Origin: Aquatica leii
Taxonomy: Eukaryota > Arthropoda > Insecta > Coleoptera > Lampyridae
DNA length: 64,000 nt
Reading direction: 5' to 3'
Assembly (NCBI GenBank): GCA_035610365.1
Contig: CM069433.1
Span: 134,496,545-134,560,544 of the forward strand
The translations under genes were made by a program, and so were the position numbers. How positions within the stretch are numbered: the stretch's first letter is position 1; every line of letters starts with the position of its first letter. The notes below the pieces were generated by a model. That model was given only the letters and a program-made list of their open reading frames with translations. It was not told where the DNA came from and did not search any database. Below, piece by piece: positions 45,485 to 57,140 of the stretch.

Positions 45485-46395
45485 CAGTGGTGGGTAAAAT
45501 ACATTTGAAAATATATTTAAAATACAAAATATATTTTATTTAATTATTTAAAATATAATATAGAAAATACGTGGAAGAACTTTATTTAAAATACAAAATC
45601 GTAAATATGTATTTTAATTAGGTAATTAAAATAAAAAAATAAAAAAACAGAAAATTTTTAATTAAGTAGATTAGCGTTTAAAAAATTATTGTTAGCCTTA
45701 AGTAGTAACAAATTTTCTATATGCATGTCTGTCATACATCTTCTTTTAGGTCGCATGATCATACCTGCATGAGAAAATAATCTTTCAACTGGTGCTGATG
45801 ATGGAAGTGGGGTGCTATATTTTAAAAAACGTGTTCTATGATTGGATAATGCTTTAACATGAGTAAATCAACACTATCATTTTCCAAAAATTGTAATACC
45901 TGAAGTTGTAAACTGTACATACATTTGACGAAGATTGATCAAACATAAAATAATCTTCACAATTCGTTCAGTTAGATATAGAGTTCTTGCCTGTATCTCC
46001 ATTTGTGTATAAAGAGTTAGTTGACTTCGACCAACAGTCAATCTCATTCAACAACAACTCATTTAATTGATTTCTATTTTCTTTTGGTGCCCACCGTAGC
46101 TTAAAAAGGGAGTGCGTAGTAGATGCCAAAATAGCATCAATCACTTTTGGAGATAGCGATAGGTAATCTCCAAATCGTTTCTGTAAGCTATCCAACAAAA
46201 TAGAAACCAGTGTGGAACAATACTTTAGATGCTGTAACTGAAACGTAGTTATAATCTTTTTTATACGCATTAATTGCGGAAGGAATTTGCCATAAAAGGT
46301 ATTATTAGATCCTTGTAGTCTATCAATAGCCTCAGCAATTAGTCTGAGAATTTGTATTTATTCTGATAAAACTCAAGCTCAATATCTCTAAATAA
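45485..46395 (-). pseudogene. hAT-superfamily transposon, 3' end with C-terminal transposase
   Basis: CAGTGGTGGGTAAAAT at 45485 is a typical hAT terminal inverted repeat. On the minus strand the transposase runs from about 46390 to a stop at 45658. Segments are LIAEAIDRLQGSNNTFYGKF, LKYCSTLVSILLDSLQKRFG, DAILASTTHSLFKLRW, then SSAPVERLFSHAGMIMRPKR and MHIENLLLLK, which is the hAT dimerisation domain. The 5' half and other terminus are not found, so the copy is truncated. A frameshift lies near 45965. Surrounding 45500-45650 is an AT-rich terminal region. Confidence 0.85.
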
Positions 46396-48412
46396 AGAAA
46401 CAGCAGAAATATAACGTTGGTACTACATTTATTACTAAATATGTCAAATTTGACATTAACTTTAATATGTTTTTTTTAATTATAACTGAATTTTAAAAGA
46501 CTTTGCCACCTGTCGTATACTCGTTCTAATATAATAAATGAGTTTGAACGTTTAGTTTAGTTTATGTCTATTTCTAGTTTTCATTTTGTTACACTAGAGC
46601 TTTTTTCGCCTATTACGTAAGTACACTAACGAACGAATATTGGGGTTTGCGATGTTGGCAGCACAAAAAAATGTTTTCAAGGGGTTATTTGTAAGCTACG
46701 TGTTCTACGATTACTAATGGATTCATAGTTTGAATAACAAAGTTTGTAATAAGATGATCTGCTTGCTCCTGAATTGAAATTGAACATGTTTATTCAAAGT
46801 TACTTGCTTAATTTTTTTTTATGTTTGTGAATTATAATTCAATGGACGTTTCTTAGGGTGCCCGTATTTATTTTACTGATAGTCATCATATTCTTTTCTT
46901 GAATGATTCCGTGTCTGTAATTATAAAGTATTAAATTAATGTAACTTTAACCTCTATTATCTTATCCATAGCCTTACTTTCAAATGCGTTCGAAAACTAT
47001 TAGTTGCATGGATTTTTCCTTTTGTAACTTTTTTGCAGAGAACACATTCTCCAGAAACATTATATCCATCACTTCTCTTATTCTTAAAAAAATATCCATC
47101 CAAAATTAGAAGACTGCATTTATCTATTAAGTTTGATAAACGTTTTAAAAATATATTACTAACAAGTTAAAAAAAATATTACAAGTAATAACGATTACTG
47201 AAAATAAGAATTTGTTATATTAAACACTAAACAAATATGATTTAAAGGAAAATAAAGTTAAAATACGTAAACATAACAGTGACAGAAATGAACGTCTAGC
47301 TTAGAGTTATGGAAAATATGATGCCAAGACAATAGATCTGTCCAGAATGCTTCCAAATGGCTCTATAGATGTCACTTTCTTTATTCCTAAACTAAAATTT
47401 AGTAATAAGGTAATCTAGCGTACTGTCAGTTATGTCATAGAGTTCATAGATAAATTCAATTGTTTGACAAAGACAACCTGATAATCCAGTGAATCACCTT
47501 AGGTATTACTAAAATTTAGTTTTTGGAAATCAAATATAGGACACTTTGACAGCATACTCAATACGTCCATTTGCCATTATAACCAAATATTAGTATTTTC
47601 AAAATATAGTTTTGTCAGTGTAAAACGTATTTGAAAATTGACCAATGACAATGAAGAATGAAGCTTTATTATGCTTTCCTTGACTACTACTTTCTTAAAT
47701 TGAATAGAGAATAGGATTACTGTACTTAATAATTTTTGTTTCTAAAGACTAAAGCTTATATTAGAAACTAAATATCGTTAAAAGTTTTGTTCGTCTAAAT
47801 AATTATGTTTAAATAAGATACAAACATAAATATAAAATTACAAATCTATGAGAATATCTATTTACTTTTATGATTAATTAATTAACTTTTACTACGAAAT
47901 ATTAATGTTAATAAAAGTAATGTTTGTAAATTTTTATTTATGAAAGACGTATTCGACTCTGTTCATTTATAGCGAAAACCAAAGCTTCAAAACTTCAAGC
48001 AAAGTACACCTTTTGATTGCACGGTATTAATGCAATTTAGTAGGAGACTTTAGCTCATAAATACTAAATTTGATGATTACAGTTTCAATAGTCTACGCTA
48101 GTTGCGACTACATTACACACACAACACAATTTCAATTCCGCTCCTATACAAGGAAGTAATAAGTACAGAGTATTATGTAGTAATATAGGAATAGACTTCC
48201 TTTTATTTGCAACTATGTTTGAATTCAAGTTTATTAAACACGCTACTCGACTTTCTTGTTCCGTTTTGAAAAATAAATGCAAGCGAAAATTAAATGCAGC
48301 ACAGTTATTTATAAATTTAGAAAAAAAACTGTTTTTTTTTTTAATTTAACTAATCTTCCTAATTTTACACTTGTGTGATAATCTTCTAACATGATATTAA
48401 CTGTTATTTAAG
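46396..48412. other. Intron 4, last part
   Basis: AT-rich, no gene. Contains a possible small inverted-repeat element (47388-47525) and an 18-base match to 56812-56829 at 48150-48167. Ends in an acceptor, TATTTAAG. Confidence 0.5.
47388..47525. repeat. Candidate MITE with imperfect terminal inverted repeats
   Basis: The left end reads AAACTAAAATTTAGTAATA then AGGTAATC. The right end, reverse complemented, reads AAACTAAATTTTAGTAATA, a few bases, then AGGTGATTC. About 138 bp in total, no coding capacity. No second copy was found in the window, so it is only a candidate. Confidence 0.45.
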
Positions 48413-48582
48413 CGATCAAGCCGGCGCTCCAGCTCCAGTTACGCTAGCAGCAGTTCCTGCCGTGATGCCACGAGGAGATAAAAATGCCATTATGAATAGT
48501 ATAGCAGATTCGTATCGTACACATCCTAAAGAAAAACATCATAAGAAATACCGAAAACCTAGAAAAAATCTTAAGAAAATAC
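48413..48582 (+). CDS. Spondin gene, fifth visible exon (linker)
   Basis: Its first base completes the codon split by intron 4 (AT|C). It gives DQAGAPAPVTLAAVPAVMPR, then the very basic KEKHHKKYRKPRKN. Ends in phase 1 at GTAAGT. The basic stretch could bind matrix polyanions, which is inference. Confidence 0.93.
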
Positions 48583-48650
48583 GTAAGTTTTATACACCTA
48601 CTTATTGACAAAATATTAAGTTTTGAAGTATGTCTTTATTACAATTTCAG

Positions 48651-48847
48651 GACCACCTCGCGATTGTAGAGTTAGCGATTGGTCTCCGTGGAGTGCATGC
48701 AGTAAATCGTGTGGAATAGGGGAAATGACGCGTCGCAGAGAAGTTATTAAACACGCTAGACGTGGCGGTCAACTATGTCCGCCTCTTATGGAAACAAAAT
48801 GGTGTGGTTCAGCGCGTTCGTGCAATAGAGGATATTTCAATTGGTAG
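48651..48847 (+). CDS. Spondin gene, last exon (thrombospondin type-1 repeat and stop)
   Basis: Completes an Arg codon, then PPRDCRVSDWSPWSACSKSC and the rest of one TSP1 repeat. All six cysteines are present (DC, AC, SC, LC, WC, SC), and the WSPW motif is a known C-mannosylation type site. Stop TAG at 48845-48847. A single terminal TSP1 repeat is what separates spondin-2-like from F-spondin-like proteins. The intron before it is 68 bp. Confidence 0.97.
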
Positions 48848-51069
48848 AAAAAGCAAAAGTTTCTTATGACTGCAAATAATGTGAATTTTAAGATTGAACT
48901 TGTGTAGAACTTGTACGTTAAAACGTTGTGTTTGTGATTAAACTCAGGGTTCAACTCCCTGCAGTCAAATTCAACCCCTGACATAGAGTTTAAGCAGTCA
49001 TTTGTAACTATTTTTATTAAGTACATTTTAGACAAAGACAATCCAAAAGAAATGCACATATTTCAGTTAGGCTTATTTTTCTAGCTTTCATTCATTCAAA
49101 AACAAATTTATAAAAATTTTCAAACTCGTCCTATATAATATATATAAAATAAAACACACAATGTTATTTTGTGTACAAAATTTTAAAAATATTAATAACG
49201 AGAAATAACGTATTATCGCATGAATTTGTGTGTGATAATAGTACTTATTACTAATGAACTTATTTATATATACAAACAAGAATAACCTACTACTACCAAT
49301 AACAGGCATGTACATTTTCGCTGGCAAATTGAGTGTTTAGAAATTGTAAATATAATGTAGAATTAGGAATAAAATTCATAGCCGAATTGTCAATAAGGTT
49401 TTTATCTAAAATTTATAATAATAATAATAATAATAGATTGGTTATTGTGGCGTTTTCATATCTTCTGTATCATGTAAAACTGAACTATTTGCTCATCATC
49501 GCTCGAATCGTTGCATTACATTCTTAAAATTGAAAATGCAGAAACAATAATAAATTGTATGTATAATTGTACTAATTAATATAATTTAATATTTTAATAA
49601 ATTATTTATCGCAATTCATGTATCCCAAAAACTACAATAAATGTTATATTTACGTAATCGAAGTTTAATTTTTTACAGGATATAAACCAACCACAGCGCC
49701 GCAGTTATATATTTCTTTGTATTTAAAAAGATAACAGCCTCCGTATCCATTATTTCTAAATTTATTTTATTTTATATTTTATTTTACTACACGAAAGCAA
49801 AAAAAGTAAAGTAAAAAATTCTATAACAAAAAAAACTGCGATTTCAAAAAAATGGAAAAAAATAAGGAAGTTAGTAAAAAATAGTATATTTTCTACAAAG
49901 GTAAGTTTATGGTACGAGCTACAGCCGAGAATGAAATAAATTCAAGATAAATAATTATAAATACTGTAAAAGTGTTCAAAGTACTCTTTTATTAAAATGC
50001 AGCAATTTTAATTTGTGGTTTAAATGATTACTATCTGTAATGTTAAATCAAACAGATAACAATTTCAGTTGTTAAGAAATTGGTAGATGTAATTTAAACA
50101 GAAAACAATTTTCTAATTTTAAACGCGTCTTAAGCTTGAGCTTTCGGTGTGACATTCTACTTTTTCTACAGTTTTACTTGTAAATCTACATCAGAAATAG
50201 GATCCAGATAAGTGATTTAATTATACAATCAAATTTTGCAAAGCATTAATTATTAAAAAAGTATTGATTTTAGGGGTAATAATAAATATTATCTTAGATC
50301 GTTACATAATATATAAATTAAATTGGTATTACCGTTTTATCTTTATTTCTCGATTTAACTATGGAATTGGTCTGTAAAGGTGCGAATAAATTATTAAATA
50401 CGTTGGTCTGATGCTAATTTACACTGTTTGAGTACATCACTTTTAAGCTTGTATTCATACGGCGGATTGTATTATAATTTCTGTTCTGTTCTCGTTATGT
50501 AGTTATTTATTGCTTTTCCCATTTTTTTCAAAAATAACACTGCAAAATGTATACAGTCTCAAAGGTAGATTTTTCATTTGTTTTAGAAACCGAATTCGAA
50601 TAATTTTTTTCAATTTAAATTCCGTATATTAAGAAAAACAGGAAATACAAATGCAACTATTTATATTGTTAAACACCTTACAATAAAACAATAAAATTTT
50701 AGTAGTCAAAATTTACTTATAATATATTGGAATACATTATTAATAATTGAAATCCACAAATCTTTTACAAACGTTATGAAACAGAAAGTTATTAATTTTA
50801 AACAATAAAAGTATTGCCCGTTATCTATATAATAACGATAAAAAACTATATTGAATTAGTTTTACAATTTGAGTCTAGAACCACCGTCATCAGTTCCTGG
50901 GTGTTGGTTGATTAAAAATAGTTATCTTTATATTTTTTTTTTGTTATTATAGTCCAGATGTTTTAATAACGTTTAAGACAAGATTCTTTGGAGGCCATGG
51001 TAAAAGACGAATAATTTTTTTTCCCCGATAACGATAAGAAAAGCATACTTTGGAATCATTGTTTTATTG
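48848..51069. other. 3' flank of spondin, AT-rich
   Basis: Contains candidate polyadenylation signals, the first AATAAA being at 49368-49373, and a short (TAA)n run. No gene recognised. Short frames such as 49088-49327 are low-complexity. Confidence 0.45.
49415..49434. repeat. (TAA)n microsatellite
   Basis: Six to seven uninterrupted TAA units. Confidence 0.85.
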
Positions 51070-51408
51070 TTAAATGTGTATTAAATACCGGTTGGAAACA
51101 TTATTTTCTGGATACAATACATTTACAGTAGGATGCATTATATTATTTAGTACGTGGAGATACTGTTGAGAATTTAAGCAGTCTTGTAGTTTCCAACGAG
51201 CAAATAGATGCTGTTTCATAGTATCTATAAAAACTTTAACTTGTTGAACCGTGAACATTTTCTTCGTACCACTTCCTTCATTTTTATTTACAGTCGATGC
51301 ATTTTGCCACGTTTTTTTAAACAACTTGCGGCCGACTTTGAAATTAACCTGAATCAACGTTCCAAAAGTCGTACTGCACGATAAAGTCACATGGGGCATT
51401 GTAGGCAC
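51070..51408 (-). pseudogene. Tc1/mariner-type DDE_3 transposase fragment
   Basis: The end of a 112-codon minus-strand frame reads LNSQQYLHVLNNIMHPTVNV then LYPENN. It matches the block LNSxxYLxVLxxVMLPTVxxxYP that precedes the second catalytic aspartate of insect Tc1-like transposases. The first 70 residues are not recognised and the downstream catalytic part is decayed. Confidence 0.55.
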
Positions 51409-52094
51409 ATTTCACAAATAGACTAATTAAATGAGTAATTTAAATAAACTATAAGTACGTTTTCCCCGTCTTTGCGTTTAATACACTTGACATTAGCAAT
51501 AAATTCATAGTACGGTAAATATATATTGTAACGAATTTTTATTTTTAAAACTATCTAATTTATTCAAACTACAAATATATACACGTTTATAACTAACCGA
51601 ACTAATTAAATCTAATAATATTTAATAAAATATACTTACAGTATAATTTATATATAGTCACACACTTGTTTAACACACGACTTATTTATTTAGACTTGAA
51701 TAAACTTCTTAATACTGCTGTCTTCGCATTACGGAAATAGCTGACCTACTATTTGTTCGTTCCGTATTTATACACATTTTGGAAATCCAACAAAGACGTT
51801 ATTATAAGGATTGTGCTTGGAAAGTAACGCAATACAGCTCAAGGGCCTCTGGCCCGATGGATGTATGTTGCTCGATGTGTAATGTGTAATAAATTCATAA
51901 CGCCCTCTTATTATGCTCCGGTAGTTATGCATGTATATGTTTACGTATCTCGTATCCTAGGCATTATGAGTAAACTGCAACAAAGTGAAAAATAAAAATA
52001 TAAGGTACCTTCAAGAAAAAATGAAATACGCATTCACTAATTCATTGCAAATACATCATATTTTTTCTTAAGATTAAAATTTTTTATTTGTTAC
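51409..52094. other. AT-rich stretch, possible solo LTR
   Basis: A segment beginning TGTAACGAATTTTTATT at 51527 looks like an LTR start and is loosely similar in layout to 28074 onward. No end or target duplication could be fixed. No gene. Confidence 0.3.
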
Positions 52095-53420
52095 TATACA
52101 AGGTGTATCTGATTAACAGGTTGTATTTTGAAAGAGCATAAATACATACAGAAAATGTCAAATGTCTATTAAAACATTTTAAAGCAATCCAGATTTTTAG
52201 CAAAATAAATAGTAAATAACGGACCTGTTGCATTGAATATCTCTTAAAGTTGTTGATACCGTGAAGTTATTTGCTGACACCAAAAATAAAATACAAAATA
52301 TTACAAGGAGTCGTTAAATTACTGTTTTTATAAAAAAACGCTTTTTTAAGTACACTAGATAAAACCTAAAAGATAACGTATTTACAGATGTTTAAATGTA
52401 GGTAATGTACATAGGTCAGTTCACACTTCAATAAATGGAAAAAGCTGCAAAAACAAAACAACTGTTTCTGTAATGTTTCGGGGTGTTACTAAATTAATAC
52501 GAAAAAATAAGTAAAATTAAATAAATTTTGTTACTTTAAAGGTATAATAAACGTTCAAAATTCAAAAATTGTTTTTCATTTTCTAAATCAGAAACCTCCA
52601 AACGTCGCTGAAAACTGTTTGTTATACGCGTAAATAATTGCACATTGTGTTAATTCCGTTTGCTGTCGCAAAATTCGATTTTGCAACTATTATTTGCGGG
52701 GTTTTCGTATACTTCACGTTTCATATAGCCTCAAAAAAAGTTTAAGGGTTTAATATTTGGACTACGGACTGGCCAGAGTTTGGGATCGTTATTTCCAATC
52801 CAACGACCCGTAAAAATTATATTGAAAAAATAACAAACGAGGCGGCACATCGTTTTGCAAATTTTAAGAGATAAGTCATTATATTTTCGCGGAATTGTTT
52901 TTTGTATAAAAGTTAAGTATACTTCACCCCTAAGTCTTTCTGATAAAGTAAACAGTATAATTGAAACCTAAACATTAATTGAAAACCTCTGTTGAAAGTT
53001 GATACTTGAATTTCATGACGGTATTTTTCATACCGAACATGCGTATTCAGCACAACATTCTTTTCTGTAAAACGACACTAATTTAAAAGCTGCAACCACT
53101 CACAAAATTGACGTCGATTAACAGTTGGACTCGGACACGGTAAGGTTACAGATAATAATTTTACTGTGGGACTCTGCGAGCTATTTCTCTAGTAGAATTT
53201 GCAATACCTGCACATGCATAAGAGAGAAAAAAACAAAGTTCTGATTTTGTATATTACTTGTTCTTTTGCTACTAGTACATGACGGGGTCTTTCTCGCCCA
53301 CGGCCTTTGTAAGTAGAAAATCTTTAAGTTTTTGCACGCACGCCAAAAGAAAGTTTATCGAAAGCAATTTATACAAAAAACTTAGCATCAGTTCAGTTCA
53401 GAGTTCTTAAAAAGTTAAAA
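52095..53420 (-). pseudogene. Decayed mariner-superfamily (DDE_3) transposon
   Basis: The minus strand carries, in broken frames, TVNRRQFCEWLQ and FTEKNVVLNTHVRYEK near 53020-53130. Further down are RWIGNNDPKLWPVRSPNIKP near 52740-52810 and YMKREVYENPANN just downstream. These fit the insect transposase family with (R/Q)WIGRxGPxxWPxRSPDLxPLDFFLWGxxKxxVY. The AAGGTGT near 52100 resembles the end of such elements. It may be the same family as the DUF4817 fragment at 24.1 kb. Confidence 0.7.
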
Positions 53421-55099
53421 TTTTTTCATATTGCAATTTCTTTTGTTTTTAACTGAAGTTTTGTTTTGGTTACAACCGCAGATAAACGTAATCGAGAACA
53501 AAAAAATACATTTTGTTATTTAGGTCAGCGTCACAAAAAAATAAAGATTAGTATCTTTTGTAATCATTTTATTAACGATTTATTTTATAGATGCGAGAAA
53601 ATTTAAAAAAAAACAATACAACACAATGCATCAAGACGTTTTAAAATACGGATCTCACAGCATTTACCGCATAGTTCAAATCAACAGTCAATATCTACCC
53701 ATTTTAATAGTCAGAACCGGCCAGAAAACTTGTAAATATCTTAAAAATTAGACTAAATTCTTAAAAAAGTTTTTTTTTCATTTATGCCACCAAGAAACTA
53801 CTCCTTAAGTTTGTAGTCGTATTTTAGATACACATTGTATACTACTATTTAAATTTTGTACCCGCGTGTATAGCAAAATTTGGTCCTAAATCGCATTTAG
53901 AATTTTATAAAATACTTGAATGCATACCTAATTGTCTGCAATAAGCAATTAGAAGTTAATTATAGTTTTTTTTTGTAATTGTATATTTCTTAGTATTAAC
54001 AATTACATCAATAAAAAATCATTACTTTATAAAAACTGATTAGCTTTAAATATATTTTCTGTTAATTTTAGTGACATTTATAGTAGATCAATATTATTAG
54101 AATATTAGATATCTACCCTATACAAAAGTGGATTGAAAGGAATTCTTATTTAATTATTGTATAGATAAGGGACAATGTTTTTATTGTACAAAATGAATAA
54201 TCTCCTACTAGACAAGGTTTGTAAAGGATTTGAAAATTTTATTTATAAATAGTGTATTACCAATACTTTACAAGTAAACTGTGATTACTAATATGTTATT
54301 GTTTTATCGTAAGGTGTTTAACGATTTAAATAGTTGCACTAGTATTTCTTGTGTTTTTTTAAATGTAAAGGTAATTGAAAACGGAAATTAGCGGGACCAG
54401 ATAAATTTCTCGCTTACGACTAGTTTACGTTTCTAATTTTTTTTTTTTAATTTTATTTTTAGAAAATAGACAGAAAATAGATTTCTATAAAAGATACATA
54501 ACGATGATAAAGTAAAAATGTTAAACATTGTTTACATGATGTAATTTATTTAAAAAATAGGTAATTGTAGTTTGTTGACAGTTTCTTATAATAATTACGA
54601 AAGAATTATTCGTGTCAACATATGGTTCTAGAAACTTGTGGTTCTACACACTTGCGCTTAGAACTTTCTACTCGTATCAAATTCCACAGTATAATGCTGC
54701 AATTCAAAAATCTGGCTGCACAAAAAATGAAATAACTAATGATTATATGATTTGTGATTAAAATGTAACATTTTATCAGATTTTATTTAAGTTGCACAAA
54801 GCAACACAACAAACAAAGATAGGGATGATGAAAACTGATTTTTCCCATGAGTTCTAGAAATATCGAAGATTCGATATGTACATTTTGGAGTGACAAAAAC
54901 CACACAATAAAAAAAAAAGTGAAACAATTTGAAATTTATATTTGAAAATAAATTTTGTTAATACAAACGGATACAAGAAGCAACAGTGTACAAAGTTTTG
55001 GAAAAAAACTGCTTGAAGAGTGCATTAAATAACCAGTGCGGAATTACACCGTTCATTGGCAATATACAAAAGATAGGAGAGTCGATTTCTCATTATTTT
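53421..55099. other. AT-rich intergenic stretch
   Basis: No gene or repeat recognised. Confidence 0.5.
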
Positions 55100-56760
55100 T
55101 TAAACATAGAACTAGTCAGTAGAAGGATAGTCGAGTTTAAAGCTGTAATTTAGTATATAATAAATGGTATTGCAGATAACGTCAAGAATATTATGTTGTA
55201 CGGAGCTAAAAGCATACGTATATTCCAGGAAAAATTATTAAACTATGAGAAAATGAGAGAGAATCTTACAATATGTGATCAATTCCAAATTTGAAGAAAA
55301 GGCAATTTCTATTAAAACGCAAAACATTTCTAGAAACCGTGATACAAGAGGTAAACTACATCAGAATGCTGTCAAAATCAAAGTCATTAAATGCTTTCCG
55401 GAATCAAAAACTACAAAGCCAAATGGCATGGTCTATGTTAAAGACCATTGTTGGAAACACCAGTTCTGGAAATATTCAAGCAAGGTGATAAGACTGATTT
55501 ACACATCGACGCTAAGCAAGAAAGTGCTTTTACAAAAATCTCACAAAGACCATCAACTACATTGAGTTTATCAAAAGCAATTAAGTAGTTTTGTGTATAT
55601 TTTAAGATCGTAACGAATCGTAATGCATTTCAGCAAAGAGATAGATATAAAGTACAAGAGTGGCACGATGGATACTTTTATTGGAAGAGTATGATTACGA
55701 AGCAGAACGTCGATCAGGAAACAAAATGGAATAAACAAATGCGCTAAGCCAATATCCAGTTTTAACGATTACATAAAAAAAACACGTTGTTCGAAAAGTA
55801 AAAACGGCTCAAGTGATTAATCAAAAATTGAAAATAATTTAAAAAAAGAAATTTAGCAGAATAAATAAAAGTAAACGAGTGAGCTTCACCCACATAAAGT
55901 TACGGAAGAAGTGATTTTTTTTTGTTAATTAATTTCATGTATTTTTATTTATTGATGAAAAAATAAAATGGTTCTAGGGATCTGCCATTTTAAATTAAAT
56001 GAAAACTGTTTTATTTTATATTAAAAATGTTTTATATTCTATATAAAAATTCGTTTATACCAATCTAATTTTTTAAACAATTTTCATTTATCAATTGAAT
56101 CGATTGAAAATTAAAAAGATCAAAGGTTAAAATAGCTCATGTCAATATAAACGTCAGAAATTTAAATAAAAAAATATATTTTTATGCGACTGTGCTGGCC
56201 TTCGCTAAAATAATTTCACTTCAAAAACTGTTTCTACAATGTACGCTAAAGGAAACTATTGTTGGTAATTTATGACACCATGGAAATAGAAATTATAATG
56301 AACATTCACGTAAAAAGACATTTCAGTCTAAAGAAAACAAAACAAATAGTTGATCAAGACTTTTACATTTCACATGAGAAGAAGGAAAAAGCAATTTCAC
56401 GTTGCATCGCATGTATTCTAGAAAATTCTAAACTTGGTAACAAAGGTTTTTTACACGCAGTGGAGATAGACGCTTTATACGTTTATCATATCGACCATTT
56501 AAGGCCACTTTATTCAACTTGTAATGTTTAAATTCCAAGATTATTGCAGTAAAAAAGGTATAACACATCACACCAACACATCACAGGTTTACCGAAAGCA
56601 AATGAGCAAATTAAGGCTGCGATTCAGGAAAATGGTACAAACAGGTTAAGCAGTTACAATCGATGATAAATTTTTCACATTAACGATGAATCGGTCTCAC
56701 GCCATTTGAACGGATGACTAGTGATTGAAAGAATTACTAAAAAAGAAAATGGTTGCGTGT
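55100..56760 (+). pseudogene. Third gypsy-type retrotransposon remnant
   Basis: A gag-like segment lies at about 55160-55300 (DNVKNIMLYGAKSIRIFQEK then LLNYEKMRENL). An integrase segment, 56259-56531, has RHFSLKKTKQIVDQDFYIS and ISRCIACILENSKLGNKG, then the first catalytic block YHIDHLRPL. It continues, with a frame change, to GITHHTNTS and KANEQIK before decaying. Most of pol is deleted between the two. Confidence 0.7.
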
Positions 56761-56779
56761 TTTGACAAGTAAAAAAACA

Positions 56780-57140
56780 AAACTGGTGTGGTCACCACAT
56801 GACTTTTCTATAAGGAAGTAATAAGTACACGTGTGTATTTACTTCCTAGCATGCTATAATTTTTTTGAAATTTTTCTCCTCGATTTCATTAAATTTATAA
56901 CCGAAATATGGCAAATTAAGCTTATGTTGTCATATTGACTAACCCTTATATTCGTGCGCCTCGATATTCCCTTTTAGTAAACCAGTAAATATGATTATTT
57001 TTAACGTATCTTGTTTTCTCTTCATAATATGGAATTTTGTTCTAAAAAAAAATCGTCGCAAGCAGGATTCGAACCTAAATTATATTTGTGAATGAATTTT
57101 AAATTATAAATAAAATATTTAATAAATTGTTAATCTTAGA
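56780..57140. repeat. Dispersed repeat R4, copy A
   Basis: Starts with TGGTGTGGTCACCACA (56784-56799), nearly palindromic around GTGGTCAC, followed by TGACTTTTCTATAAGGAA. It later contains ACGTATCTTG and AGGATTCGAACCTAAATTAT. Copy B is at 61398-61650 in the same orientation. A second hairpin, GGAAGTA...TACTTCC, lies at 56814-56846 in copy A only. Confidence 0.75.

Larger units (their letters stand above)
18172..48847 (+). other. Spondin-2/mindin-like gene (partial at the 5' end), six exons
   Basis: The six exons join in frame (phases 0, 0, 0, 2, 1) to give about 380 residues: Spond_N domain, variable linker, one thrombospondin type-1 repeat, stop. Spondins are secreted extracellular-matrix proteins; the vertebrate relative with a single C-terminal TSP1 is spondin-2 (mindin), and flies have similar genes. 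The signal peptide and the first part of Spond_N are missing: exon one begins with two bases of a split codon and an upstream exon was not recognised in the window. Introns 2 and 3 are only 60 and 59 bp, whereas introns 1 and 4 are about 10.8 and 18.5 kb and full of TE remnants. All visible exons are open, so the gene looks functional. Confidence 0.93.

Noticed and set aside
56259..56531. 90-codon frame as a host gene
   Set aside because: Its CIACIL and YHIDHLRPL blocks identify it as gypsy integrase.
57060..57090. A tRNA gene on the minus strand suggested by the B-box-like GGTTCGAATCC
   Set aside because: No A box, no cloverleaf and no acceptor stem could be formed; kept only as an observation on repeat R4.
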